Assembly (NCBI GenBank): GCA_964655775.1
Contig: CAZZNQ010000023.1
Location: forward strand, 1-47,931
DNA length: 47,931 bases
Direction of reading: 5' to 3'
Origin: CAZZNQ01 sp964655775
Lineage (GTDB): Bacteria; Planctomycetota; Brocadiia; SM23-32
The notes below the pieces were generated by a model that worked only from the letters and a program-made list of their open reading frames with translations, did no database searches and was not told the origin of the DNA. The translations under genes and the position numbers were made by a program. Position 1 is the stretch's first letter, and each line of letters opens with the position of its first letter. Shown here piece by piece: positions 1-7,634 of this stretch.

Positions 1-2
1 AG

Positions 3-1358
3 CGCAACAAGAGAGTGCCGGAGAAACACAAGTTCCTCGGACGCCATCACCTGGCGCGCATCTATCACAGTGTGCCGGTCATCAACAAGATATCTTCGCT
101 GGAGCCGAAGATCCGTCTGTCCGGCGAAAGCTTCCCGCTGAAGAATCCGCAGGGAAAGTCGCTGGGCGACTTCACCGAAGAACAGCCTTCGCTTCAACGT
201 GCGGCGGATATCTTCACTGATACGATAGTCCGCGCGGGGCTTACAGCCACGCGACGGATCAGGTTGCAGCCGAACGGGGAGCAGTACGTTGCGCAGTACC
301 TCCTGGACGGCTTGCCGCAGACGGTGGAGGCTTTCGAGCCGGAGATGAGTCAACAGCTCTTGGCCTGCATCTCGCAGTTCGCCGGCTTGAGCAGGGAAGG
401 CAGGTTGCGGCAGGGGGTGGCGGAGCTTCGAGCCGATCTGCCTGCGCACGGAGAGATACGCATTGGTGTGCGGGTCTCCGCTGCAGAAGGAAAGCCCGCC
501 GTTGTGTTGGTGTTCCCCGACTGGAGTGAGGACCTGTACAAGTCCGGTCTGCCGGCGCTCGGTATGCACGAGGCCATCATCAAGCGGCTTAAGGTGGCTC
601 TGGGGCAGCAGAACAGCACGGTGTTGCTCTGCGGATCGCCGGGCATGGGAACCACCACCACCCTCTATGCGGCGCTGGGCAATCTGGATATCTTCACGAC
701 GGATGTCTTTGCTGTTGAGAAGACGGAGGAACATCCGCTGGAGCAGGTAAGACGGTTCACCATTCCCGACGACCAGCCGTTCGGCGAGTTCTTCCAGTCG
801 GTTCTGCGCGAAGATCCGGATGTGATCATGTTCGGCGACGTGGAGGACACCCAACAGGCTCGGGCCCTGCTGGGGTTCGCAGCGGACGAGGGGCAGATAA
901 TCACCACCATCAAGAGTCCCGATGCTCCGAACGGGCTGGCAAAGCTGGCAGCGCTGGCGGGCCAGGGCGAACTCGCGGCAGAATCGGTCAGTTGTGTCCT
1001 CGGCCAGAAACTCGTGCGCAGGCTGTGCTTGAACTGCCGAGAAGAGGTGGAGCCCAATCCGGCCATGCTGCAGAAGCTGGGCCTGAACCCCGCAGAACCG
1101 GGAATCTGGTACCGCCCCATCGGCTGCGAGGCGTGCCTTAGCACCGGATATCGTGGTCGTATCGCGATGTACAGTATGCTGATCGTGACCGAGCCGGTCA
1201 AAGAGGCCCTCACCGGGTCGCAGCCTTCGCCCGCCGCTATTCGGCAGGCGGCCGGCAAGACTGCGTTCCGGACGATGTACCAGGACGGCGTCAGCAAGGT
1301 GGCCGCCGGAATCACCACGCTGGATGAAGTGCATCGTGTGCTCCAAGTGAAAAAGTAG
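3..1358 (+). CDS. GspE/PilB-like secretion ATPase with degenerate nucleotide motifs (5' end open)
   Basis: The fold and motif order match the type II secretion / type IV pilus assembly ATPase family. Numbered from the GTG at 15, the Walker A loop is residues 207-214, but the invariant Lys is Thr213 (GSPGMGTT instead of GxxxxGKT). The Walker B region reads DPDVIMFGDVED (267-278) where the family has GEIRD, so its Arg is lost. The His box reads TTIK (297-300), so its His is lost. The four zinc cysteines of the C-terminal domain are kept (C338, C341, C371, C374). The protein therefore probably does not hydrolyse ATP normally and may be structural or regulatory within a secretion or pilus system; that is inference. 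The frame is open to the window edge, so the GTG at 15 may be internal and the protein longer than 447 residues. A CvpA-like gene follows 24 bases downstream. Confidence 0.85.
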   Translation, partial: RNKRVPEKHKFLGRHHLARIYHSVPVINKISSLEPKIRLSGESFPLKNPQGKSLGDFTEEQPSLQRAADIFTDTIVRAGLTATRRIRLQPNGEQYVAQYLLDGLPQTVEAFEPEMSQQLLACISQFAGLSREGRLRQGVAELRADLPAHGEIRIGVRVSAAEGKPAVVLVFPDWSEDLYKSGLPALGMHEAIIKRLKVALGQQNSTVLLCGSPGMGTTTTLYAALGNLDIFTTDVFAVEKTEEHPLEQVRRFTIPDDQPFGEFFQSVLREDPDVIMFGDVEDTQQARALLGFAADEGQIITTIKSPDAPNGLAKLAALAGQGELAAESVSCVLGQKLVRRLCLNCREEVEPNPAMLQKLGLNPAEPGIWYRPIGCEACLSTGYRGRIAMYSMLIVTEPVKEALTGSQPSPAAIRQAAGKTAFRTMYQDGVSKVAAGITTLDEVHRVLQVKK

Positions 1359-1382
1359 CTCAGTCATGAAGGCGGACCGATT

Positions 1383-2087
1383 ATGAGCATCATCGCATTC
1401 CTTCTCATCCTGGTGATCATCGGCGCCATGATCTACGCCGGCCAGCGCGACGGCGCGTTTTTCTCCTCCTATGCGCTCATGCGCAACTTCATTGCGTTTC
1501 TCTGCGCTATGACCTTCGCCCAGCCGGTAGCGAACGTAATGCAGCGATTCATGGGCGGTGGCTATCCGGCTCCGGACTACTACGTTCCCATCGGGTTCGT
1601 TTTGGTCTTTGCGATCGTTTTCATGCTCGGACGATGGTTGAAGGTCCAGTACACTCAGCCCAACGTGGAGTGCATCGCCCTGGTGGACCGAATAGCCGGC
1701 GCCGCCGTGGGCCTGATGAACGGTTTTGTGATCACCGGTGCTCTACTGATCCTGTGGTCGCTGTTTCCATTCCTCAATTACATGCCCGCCGACTACGGCT
1801 ATGTGCGGCCTCGGCTGGACACGGGTGCGGCCATGCTGCGGGTGTACGGGTACGTGGAGGGCCGCATGGGCGGCGGCCGCGTGTTTCTGCTCGAAGACGA
1901 GCCGGTTGACCCCGACCTGGACCAGAACAACAACGGTAGACCCGACATGGCGGGTGAAGCCTACCAGGACCTGAACGAGAACGGTGAGTGGGACCGCGGT
2001 TGGCTGTGGCGCTATCGGAATGCTGCGGACCTCTTGCCCCGGGACCTGGAGCCGCTGAACGTCAGTGTCTCCGAGGAAGGTCAGTAA
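1383..2087 (+). CDS. CvpA-like membrane protein with two calcium-loop motifs
   Basis: A 234-residue protein with about four hydrophobic segments (roughly residues 2-20, 30-50, 66-83 and 103-130), in the style of CvpA/colicin V production family proteins, which are small inner-membrane proteins of poorly defined role. After the last membrane segment there is a soluble tail of about 100 residues. The tail carries two D-x-N-x-N-G-x-x-D loops (D180-D188 and D196-D204), the pattern of dockerin and thrombospondin-type calcium sites; such tails usually lie outside the cytoplasm. It sits 24 bases after the GspE-like gene and 24 bases before pgsA, so the three are probably co-transcribed. Family assignment rests on hydrophobicity pattern and length and is moderate; the calcium loops are seen directly. 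Confidence 0.7.
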   Translation: MSIIAFLLILVIIGAMIYAGQRDGAFFSSYALMRNFIAFLCAMTFAQPVANVMQRFMGGGYPAPDYYVPIGFVLVFAIVFMLGRWLKVQYTQPNVECIALVDRIAGAAVGLMNGFVITGALLILWSLFPFLNYMPADYGYVRPRLDTGAAMLRVYGYVEGRMGGGRVFLLEDEPVDPDLDQNNNGRPDMAGEAYQDLNENGEWDRGWLWRYRNAADLLPRDLEPLNVSVSEEGQ

Positions 2088-2111
2088 AGCCCCCCGGACC
2101 TCGCGCGTGCC

Positions 2112-2729
2112 ATGTCGGCAAACGGTACCACCCCGATCACGGAGGCCTCAAAGGCGGTTAGCCGGTCGTTGCAGTGGTTGCCGAACGCGTTCACCTTTGC
2201 GCGGCTCGTCCTTCTTCCCTGGATACTCTGGCTCTCAATTGATCCTCGGGAATGGTCGTTGACCGTGGCCGCGCTTCTGTTCGCCCTGGCTGCCTTCACC
2301 GATCTGCTCGACGGCTATCTGGCGCGCCGGCTGCATGCAATCTCGCGGTTGGGCACCTTCCTGGACCCATTGGTCGACAAGGCGATGGTGCTCGGAGTTC
2401 TTTCGGCTTTCGCGTGGGAAGGGTTGCTTCCGTGGTGGATCGTGCTGATGAACGCGCTACGGGAAGCGGGTGCGACGGCTATCCGGCATGGTAGGTCCAC
2501 GCGCGGGCGCGCTGTCGGCGCGAACTGGATGGGCAAGACGAAGTACATCCTACAGGTCCTGCTGATCGAGTGGATCTATCTGCACGCCGCCCTTGCCTCT
2601 CGGGGCTCGGGGATACCGGGCGGCGATGCGACTGTGTTCTGGGCGGCCGTTCTGGTGACCGCCCTGTCCTTCGCATTCCTTGCCAACTTCGCCCGTCTGC
2701 AGTTCCTATTCGCACGGGATGAGGCATAG
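2112..2729 (+). CDS. pgsA: CDP-diacylglycerol-glycerol-3-phosphate 3-phosphatidyltransferase
   Basis: Membrane enzyme that makes phosphatidylglycerol phosphate from CDP-diacylglycerol and glycerol 3-phosphate, the committed step to phosphatidylglycerol and cardiolipin. The CDP-alcohol phosphatidyltransferase signature D-x2-D-G-x2-A-R-x8-G-x3-D-x3-D is complete: DLLDGYLARR followed by G-TFLD-PLVD. Several hydrophobic segments flank it, and the length (205 residues) is usual for the family. The same signature is shared by other CDP-alcohol transferases, so the glycerol-phosphate specificity is inferred from overall similarity. It is the last gene of the rightward group that starts with the GspE-like gene and converges with the nucleotidyltransferase gene. 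Confidence 0.85.
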   Translation: MSANGTTPITEASKAVSRSLQWLPNAFTFARLVLLPWILWLSIDPREWSLTVAALLFALAAFTDLLDGYLARRLHAISRLGTFLDPLVDKAMVLGVLSAFAWEGLLPWWIVLMNALREAGATAIRHGRSTRGRAVGANWMGKTKYILQVLLIEWIYLHAALASRGSGIPGGDATVFWAAVLVTALSFAFLANFARLQFLFARDEA

Positions 2730-2744
2730 GCCAGCACCACGGAG

Positions 2745-3485
2745 TCAGTTGCCGGTGTCGAACTCGCGGCACACCTCCCGGTAGCTCTCAACAGTGCCGA
2801 TGTCGAACGTGCCTTCGCTGCGGCGCAGGGCGTAGACGCTTACCTGCGGAACCAGCCAGGATAGCAGATGACCGGGAGCGTCTCCTTCGTTGCCTCGGGC
2901 GACGAAATCAGGAAGGAGGCTCAGGGCCTCAGGAGTGTAGATGTAGAACGGGGGCACACGCAAGTTGCTCCGGGGGACGTCCGGTTTCTCCTGGAAGCCC
3001 ACGATCAGCCCGGAATCGTCGAGTTCCACAACACCCACGCGCTTGAGCCTCTCCTCAGACGTAGGACAGGCAAAGACCGCACATGAGTCTTTGTCCTGGG
3101 CGAATCCCACCAGATCCAGTATGTCGAATCGAGGGATGTTGTCCGTCGCAAGCACGTAGACGCTTGAGGAACCATCGTCGATCTCCCGGACGGCAAGCTC
3201 GATGTCACGCACGGCCCCCAGCCGATTCTCGTTGTCGGTGGAACCGTCGTTCAGCACGGTGACCGGCTTGGCGAAGATCCGAGAGTCTATCCAATTCTTG
3301 AACTGCCCGAAGAACTTCGCATTGCTCACCAGCACCATCTGCTCGATCTCAATGCTCTGCTCCAGGCGGTCGACAATGTAATCGATCAGCGGCCTGCCGC
3401 CGACCGGTAGCAGCGACTTGGCCTTGTTCCGAGACAGCGGATAGAGGCGCGTTCCGTATCCGGCGGCCAGCAGTATCGCGATCAT
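2745..3485 (-). CDS. Sugar-phosphate nucleotidyltransferase (RmlA/GalU-like)
   Basis: A 246-residue NTP-transferase that would join a nucleoside triphosphate to a sugar 1-phosphate to give an activated NDP-sugar. The N-terminal signature LAAGYGTRLYPLS, followed by K-SLLPVGGRPLIDY, is the family nucleotide-binding loop and its lysine. A D-N pair in the ATDN motif fits the metal site. The ATG at 3485 is preferred over an in-frame start 24 bases upstream because it follows a GGAGGA element and begins directly with the beta strand of the fold. It begins one base after the mazG stop, so the two are coupled. Sugar and nucleotide specificity cannot be read from the sequence; GlmU, RmlA and mannose-1-phosphate types are all possible. 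Confidence 0.82.
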   Translation of the reverse strand: MIAILLAAGYGTRLYPLSRNKAKSLLPVGGRPLIDYIVDRLEQSIEIEQMVLVSNAKFFGQFKNWIDSRIFAKPVTVLNDGSTDNENRLGAVRDIELAVREIDDGSSSVYVLATDNIPRFDILDLVGFAQDKDSCAVFACPTSEERLKRVGVVELDDSGLIVGFQEKPDVPRSNLRVPPFYIYTPEALSLLPDFVARGNEGDAPGHLLSWLVPQVSVYALRRSEGTFDIGTVESYREVCREFDTGN

Positions 3486-3486
3486 C

Positions 3487-4272
3487 CTACGCGTCCTCCT
3501 CCAGGGCATCGAGGAGTCGTTTGCAGAGGTCGGCCTTCTCTTCGGCGTCCATCGAATTGATGTTCTCTGCTGAATCCGGGTTGCTCTCCTCGCGCTGGAA
3601 GGCGTCGGCCAGTCGGCTTACGGCCGATCTCAGCTCGTGTTCCGGCTCGACGCCGACCTCCCGCGCAAGCCGCACAAGGCATATGCCCAGCCGGCCGACT
3701 GCCTGAGCTGCCGCATGCGGGTCTTCGCGCTCCACGGCCTCCGCAAGTGTGGTAAGTTCCCGCCGGGTGAGTGCATAGACGTCAACTTCGGCGAACGGAT
3801 CGAACCCGTTCTGGAGCATCTTGCCCAGTACCCTGCCGGCTCTCAGCAGTGCGGGGAGCTGTGGCGGCACGCCGGACAGCGACGAAGGTCGATCCTCGAT
3901 ATTGCGCTTGATGTCCTCCCAGCGGCGGTGGACGGCTTCGGCATCGCCGGCGTCCTCGCATCCGAACACGTGCGGATGCCGCCTGACCAGCTTCTCGTTG
4001 ATGCCGCGAAGCACATCCGATATGTCAAAGGCATCGTTCTCCCTGCCAATCTCGGCATGGAACACCACCTGCAGCATCACGTCGCCCAGTTCGTCGCAGA
4101 TGGCGAGTTCTTCCTGGCGGTCCAGTGCTTCCAACAGCTCGTGGGCTTCCTCCAGCAGGTAGGTCCGCAACGAAGCGTGGGTCTGGCTGCGGTCCCATGG
4201 GCATTCTCGCCGCAGGCGCGCCATGATACCCACTAGCCGCTCGAACTCCTCGCCTGTGCTGCGCGTTACCAT
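3487..4272 (-). CDS. mazG: Nucleoside triphosphate pyrophosphohydrolase MazG
   Basis: MazG enzymes hydrolyse (d)NTPs to NMP and pyrophosphate, cleaning the nucleotide pool and, in some bacteria, modulating alarmone level. The signature region is present: CPWDRSQTHASL, then EEAHELLEAL (the E-E-x2-E metal ligands), then DELGDVMLQVVFHA (E-x2-D). A second, weaker helical half follows, and the C-terminus is a charged tail of about 50 residues. The start at 4272 (261 residues) is chosen over an earlier in-frame start because the family homology begins at once after it. It lies between the GH42 gene (90 bases upstream) and the nucleotidyltransferase, all leftward. Confidence 0.9.
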   Translation of the reverse strand: MVTRSTGEEFERLVGIMARLRRECPWDRSQTHASLRTYLLEEAHELLEALDRQEELAICDELGDVMLQVVFHAEIGRENDAFDISDVLRGINEKLVRRHPHVFGCEDAGDAEAVHRRWEDIKRNIEDRPSSLSGVPPQLPALLRAGRVLGKMLQNGFDPFAEVDVYALTRRELTTLAEAVEREDPHAAAQAVGRLGICLVRLAREVGVEPEHELRSAVSRLADAFQREESNPDSAENINSMDAEEKADLCKRLLDALEEDA

Positions 4273-4362
4273 TTGATGTCCGCCATGCTTCTGCAGAGGT
4301 CTCGGTTGCGGACGGGAGAGCAGCAAGAGCACAACCGGCTGTCAGCCTAGCAGGCCTGTTCT

Positions 4363-6360
4363 TCAACGAGCTTCCGGGGGCTCCACCCGGAGCAACGCAA
4401 CGCTGTACGGCTTCAGGTCCAGGGCGGCACTGCAGGCATTGGCCGAGAGGACTTCAGTGAACTCGCGGTCGTCCGGCAGGTCGACGCGGGCCGTGGCGTT
4501 GCCGTGGTTCAGCGCGAACACGAACTCGACTCCGGCCTCGTCTTCTCGGAGCGGGATGAGTTCTACATCGTCCGCGCTCCTGATGGCGACACTCACTCGC
4601 GCCCTGTCCAGTGCCACCTCATGCAGGCGTTCGACGAGGGAAGTATTCGAGACCGTGGCAAGATAGTAGGCGGCACCCTCTCCTCTCCTGGCGATGGTCA
4701 GGGCCGGCGATTCCGAGTAGAAGTCGCTTTCATACCGGGCCAGCACTTCGGCGTCGTCCACCTGGACCACGGAGCACACGCCCAGGGCGGGGTAAGCGTC
4801 GTTGTCCCAGACGAGGCTGTTCTCGAAGCCCTGCGCCAGCAGGTCTTCCTCTACGACGTGTACTCCCAGCAAGTCGGCGAGCGGGCCGGGGGGGGTGCTG
4901 ATGCGGCTGTTGTGCTCCGTGCGGGAGCCGGCGGGAGCGGTCACCACCAGGACGCCGCCCTGTTCCACGAATTCCTGCCACCTAATGGCGTCGCGCGGCC
5001 GCACTATGGCCGGCATTGGCACGAACACCGCACGGTACCTGTCCAGGCTGGCGCCCGGCTGAATCACGTCGACCGCCAACCCGCGGCGACGCAAGCTGCC
5101 GTAGTGTTCTCGGAGTGCGACGAGGTAATCGAGCGATGTGTTCAGCTCGGGTGCGCGCAGGGCCCAATGCGAGTGGTAGTCCAGGACAACGGCCACCTGC
5201 GCGTCCGGTCCACGTCCGGCCCAGGACTGCTCGTGCTCGCCGATCTCCCGGATGGCGTCCCTTACCTCCTCATAGTGCCTGGCAGGGGTGCCGTCCGCTT
5301 CGAGCAGTCCGCTCCAATGCATCTGCTGCGCGGACGGATGGGTGCGCCAGCGGAAGTAACACAGCAGACCCGCTCCTCTTGCCGCTGCCTGGTAAGACCA
5401 GAGTCGCAGTTGGCCCGGGCGCGGCTGCGATCCCCTGCTGCCGGGCGTTGTGGCGCCCGCCCTCTGCTCCAGCACCCAGAAGATGCCTCCTCCGGAGCTG
5501 CGCGCCAGGTCGAGATGGAGCGCCGTCTCGTCAACGTCCTCCGCGCCTCGCGGGAAGTTGGCTATCGACACCACGTCCAACGGTCCCGCCACAGACGGCT
5601 GCTCGATGTGGTCCGTTTCGAGTCCCAGGCATATGGTCGTGATTGTCTTGGGCTCAGGCTCGTAATGCTCGATGATCTCTCTCTGCTCTCGGATGAAATC
5701 GCGCACGGTGGCTGAGAGAAAACGCTCGTAGTCGAGCACGAGGGAGGGATGCGGCGAAGCGGGCGTGCGTCGGGGAGCGCATATAAGATGCCAATCGCCG
5801 AACTCCTGGCTCCAGGCTGCGGTTCCCCATAGCTTGTTGAGTCGGTCGATTGTGCCGTAGCGGCCGCGCAGCCATTCACGAAATGCCTGCTCGCAGTCGT
5901 CGCAGTAGCAGCGCCCGCCCCCGTGCGCGCCCAGATAGGTGTCGATCTGCCACGCAGCCACGGCTTTGACACCACCGAGACTGCGACCACACTCGCGCAC
6001 GATACGGCGCACATAGCGCCGGTACGGCCGGTTGTTCAGGCAGACGTGTCGGGTGCTGCCCGGGTACCAGCGCAGGCCGTTCTTATCCTGCGGCACCATG
6101 CTGGGGTGGCGGTTGAAGAGCCAGGTCGGGGGCGAAGCGGTCGGAGTGGCAAGGACTACCTTCAGCCCTTCTGCCGCAAGAACCTCGACGGCCTCCCGCA
6201 GCCAGCCGAAGTCATACTGGCCGCGGCGCGGCTCCAGCCGCGACCATGCATGCTCGGCTACGCGCACGATCTCGACGCCGGTTTCCCGCATGAGGCGGGC
6301 GTCTACGGGCCAGCGATCTGGGGGCCATTGTTCCGGATAGTACGCTGCGCCGAAGATCAT
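4363..6360 (-). CDS. GH42 beta-galactosidase-family protein lacking the usual acid/base Glu
   Basis: A 665-residue protein matching glycoside hydrolase family 42 from its first residues (FGAAYYPEQWP) to a GATase-like middle domain and a small C-terminal beta domain. Zinc-site cysteines C107, C151, C153 and C156 are in the same spacing as in Thermus A4 beta-galactosidase. The nucleophile candidate E298 (FWVLEQ) is present. The strand-end motif that normally reads W-Q-x-D-N-E reads W137-Q-I-D-T-Y142, so both the substrate-binding Asn and the acid/base Glu are replaced (Thr141, Tyr142). Classic retaining galactosidase activity is therefore doubtful. No signal peptide is seen. The start at 6360 follows GGGAG and is preferred over an earlier in-frame ATG. 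An inverted repeat lies upstream at 6425-6448. Confidence 0.85.
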   Translation of the reverse strand: MIFGAAYYPEQWPPDRWPVDARLMRETGVEIVRVAEHAWSRLEPRRGQYDFGWLREAVEVLAAEGLKVVLATPTASPPTWLFNRHPSMVPQDKNGLRWYPGSTRHVCLNNRPYRRYVRRIVRECGRSLGGVKAVAAWQIDTYLGAHGGGRCYCDDCEQAFREWLRGRYGTIDRLNKLWGTAAWSQEFGDWHLICAPRRTPASPHPSLVLDYERFLSATVRDFIREQREIIEHYEPEPKTITTICLGLETDHIEQPSVAGPLDVVSIANFPRGAEDVDETALHLDLARSSGGGIFWVLEQRAGATTPGSRGSQPRPGQLRLWSYQAAARGAGLLCYFRWRTHPSAQQMHWSGLLEADGTPARHYEEVRDAIREIGEHEQSWAGRGPDAQVAVVLDYHSHWALRAPELNTSLDYLVALREHYGSLRRRGLAVDVIQPGASLDRYRAVFVPMPAIVRPRDAIRWQEFVEQGGVLVVTAPAGSRTEHNSRISTPPGPLADLLGVHVVEEDLLAQGFENSLVWDNDAYPALGVCSVVQVDDAEVLARYESDFYSESPALTIARRGEGAAYYLATVSNTSLVERLHEVALDRARVSVAIRSADDVELIPLREDEAGVEFVFALNHGNATARVDLPDDREFTEVLSANACSAALDLKPYSVALLRVEPPEAR

Positions 6361-6424
6361 CAGCGGCTCCCATGAGAGGGAGACGGAACAGAGCGAATCA
6401 ATCGCGTTCGGGCATTCCGTACAC

Positions 6425-6448
6425 CACACCGGTACAGAACGCGGTGTG
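6425..6448. promoter_or_regulatory. Inverted repeat upstream of the GH42 gene, possible operator
   Basis: CACACCG and CGGTGTG arms of 7 bases are separated by 10 bases, 65 to 88 bases before the GH42 start codon. The size suits a dimeric sugar-responsive repressor. No matching promoter hexamers were convincing on the leftward strand, so function is inferred only. Confidence 0.35.
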
Positions 6449-6563
6449 CGGCCGAGAATGAAAGAGCATTATGTGTGAAGAGAGTCGCCAAAATCAAGGA
6501 GGCCGACCTGTCCGGGCTGGCACGCACCTCCGGGCTCACGGTCCCACGGCGGGCCCCGCCCCG

Positions 6564-6592
6564 TTGTATTGGGCACGCAGGTGGCATATACT
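6564..6592 (+). promoter_or_regulatory. Sigma-70-like promoter for the moxR operon
   Basis: TTGTAT, 17 bases, TATACT. The -10 box matches the consensus at five of six positions, the -35 at three. It lies about 70 bases before the moxR ATG. Confidence 0.45.
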
Positions 6593-6662
6593 GGGTTTGG
6601 CAGGATGTGGCGAACAACCTTGCGCAGGCGGCTTCCGTGGACACAGTTGTGGGAGCACACGG

Positions 6663-7634
6663 ATGGGTGAAAGCGTATCGCAGTCTGAGCGTGGCGTGCC
6701 GGTGGATGCCATAGAGCGCCTTGTCGCCGAGATCCAGAAGGTCTACATCGGCAGGCCCGACCGGATTCGCCTGGCCCTGGTTGCGCTCTTGGCAGGTGGG
6801 CATCTGATAATTGAGGACGTGCCGGGCGTGGGCAAAACCATTCTCGCGCACACCATAGCGTCGGCCCTGGACTGCGAGTTCCGCCGTATACAGTTCACGC
6901 CCGACCTGCTGCCTACTGATCTGCTCGGCGTTAATATCTATGACGAGAGCAAGTCGCGGTTCGTATTCAAGCACGGCCCCCTTTTCGCCAATATAGTCCT
7001 GGCCGACGAGATAAACCGAACCACCCCCAAGACGCAGAGTTGCCTGCTGGAGGCGATGGCCGAGTATCAGATCACCGTCGACGGCGTGGCACATCCTTTG
7101 CCCAGGCCGTTCTGCGTGCTGGCGACTCAGAACCCCTTCGAGTTTGAGGGCACTTATCCTCTCCCCGAATCGCAGCTCGACCGTTTCTTCCTCCGGATGC
7201 GCCTCGGGTATCCGTCCAGTGAAGGCGGGCGGAAGATCATACGCTCCCAGCAGATCAGCCATCCCATCGAGGATGTCGAGCCGGTTATGCGGGGCCCTGA
7301 AGTCATCGAGCTTCAGGCATTGGTCCGGAGGGTGGACGTCTCGGACGAGATCCTGGAATACATCGTCGGCATTGTGGAGGCTACCCGGGAGCACGAGGAT
7401 GCGGTCACAGGTGTCAGCCCTCGAGGCGGAATCCACCTGTTCCGCGCCGCTCAGGCCCTGGCCCTGCTACACGGCCGGAACTACGTTATCCCGGACGACG
7501 TCAAGAAACTCGCCGAGCCAGTGCTGGCCCATCGGATCCGTTGCCAGCGAACCACGGGGCTGGCCGGCAGCAGCATCGACCAGGCGTCGCGCATCGTTCG
7601 CGAGGTGCTCTACCAGGTGCCTGTGCCGCTGTGA
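6663..7634 (+). CDS. MoxR-family AAA+ ATPase
   Basis: A 323-residue AAA+ ATPase thought to act as a chaperone or maturation factor for neighbouring VWA or DUF58 proteins. Walker A is VPGVGKT (residues 53-59), Walker B is VLADEINR (D115, E116), and sensor 1 lies in ATQNPFEFEGTYPLPESQLDRF, a hallmark of MoxR. The ATG at 6663 follows GGGAG, and the family homology starts soon after; an earlier in-frame start would add a poor arginine- and glycine-rich leader. Its stop overlaps the DUF58 start (TGATG), so translation is coupled. MoxR, DUF58 and transglutaminase genes form a widely conserved trio. Confidence 0.92.
   Translation: MGESVSQSERGVPVDAIERLVAEIQKVYIGRPDRIRLALVALLAGGHLIIEDVPGVGKTILAHTIASALDCEFRRIQFTPDLLPTDLLGVNIYDESKSRFVFKHGPLFANIVLADEINRTTPKTQSCLLEAMAEYQITVDGVAHPLPRPFCVLATQNPFEFEGTYPLPESQLDRFFLRMRLGYPSSEGGRKIIRSQQISHPIEDVEPVMRGPEVIELQALVRRVDVSDEILEYIVGIVEATREHEDAVTGVSPRGGIHLFRAAQALALLHGRNYVIPDDVKKLAEPVLAHRIRCQRTTGLAGSSIDQASRIVREVLYQVPVPL

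Larger units (their letters stand above)
6361..6662. other. Divergent intergenic region between the GH42 and moxR genes
   Basis: About 300 bases without a supported gene. It holds the GH42 leader with a 7-base inverted repeat (6425-6448) and a promoter-like element for moxR (6564-6592). Open frames crossing it lack ribosome binding sites or family similarity. Confidence 0.5.

Noticed and set aside
4504..5715. Long rightward open frame of about 400 codons opposite the GH42 gene
   Set aside because: It lies entirely over a well-supported gene on the other strand, shows no family similarity and is explained by the GC-rich third positions.
6360..7436. Leftward open frame of about 350 codons across moxR
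   Set aside because: It is antisense to a clear AAA+ ATPase gene and has no recognisable motif.
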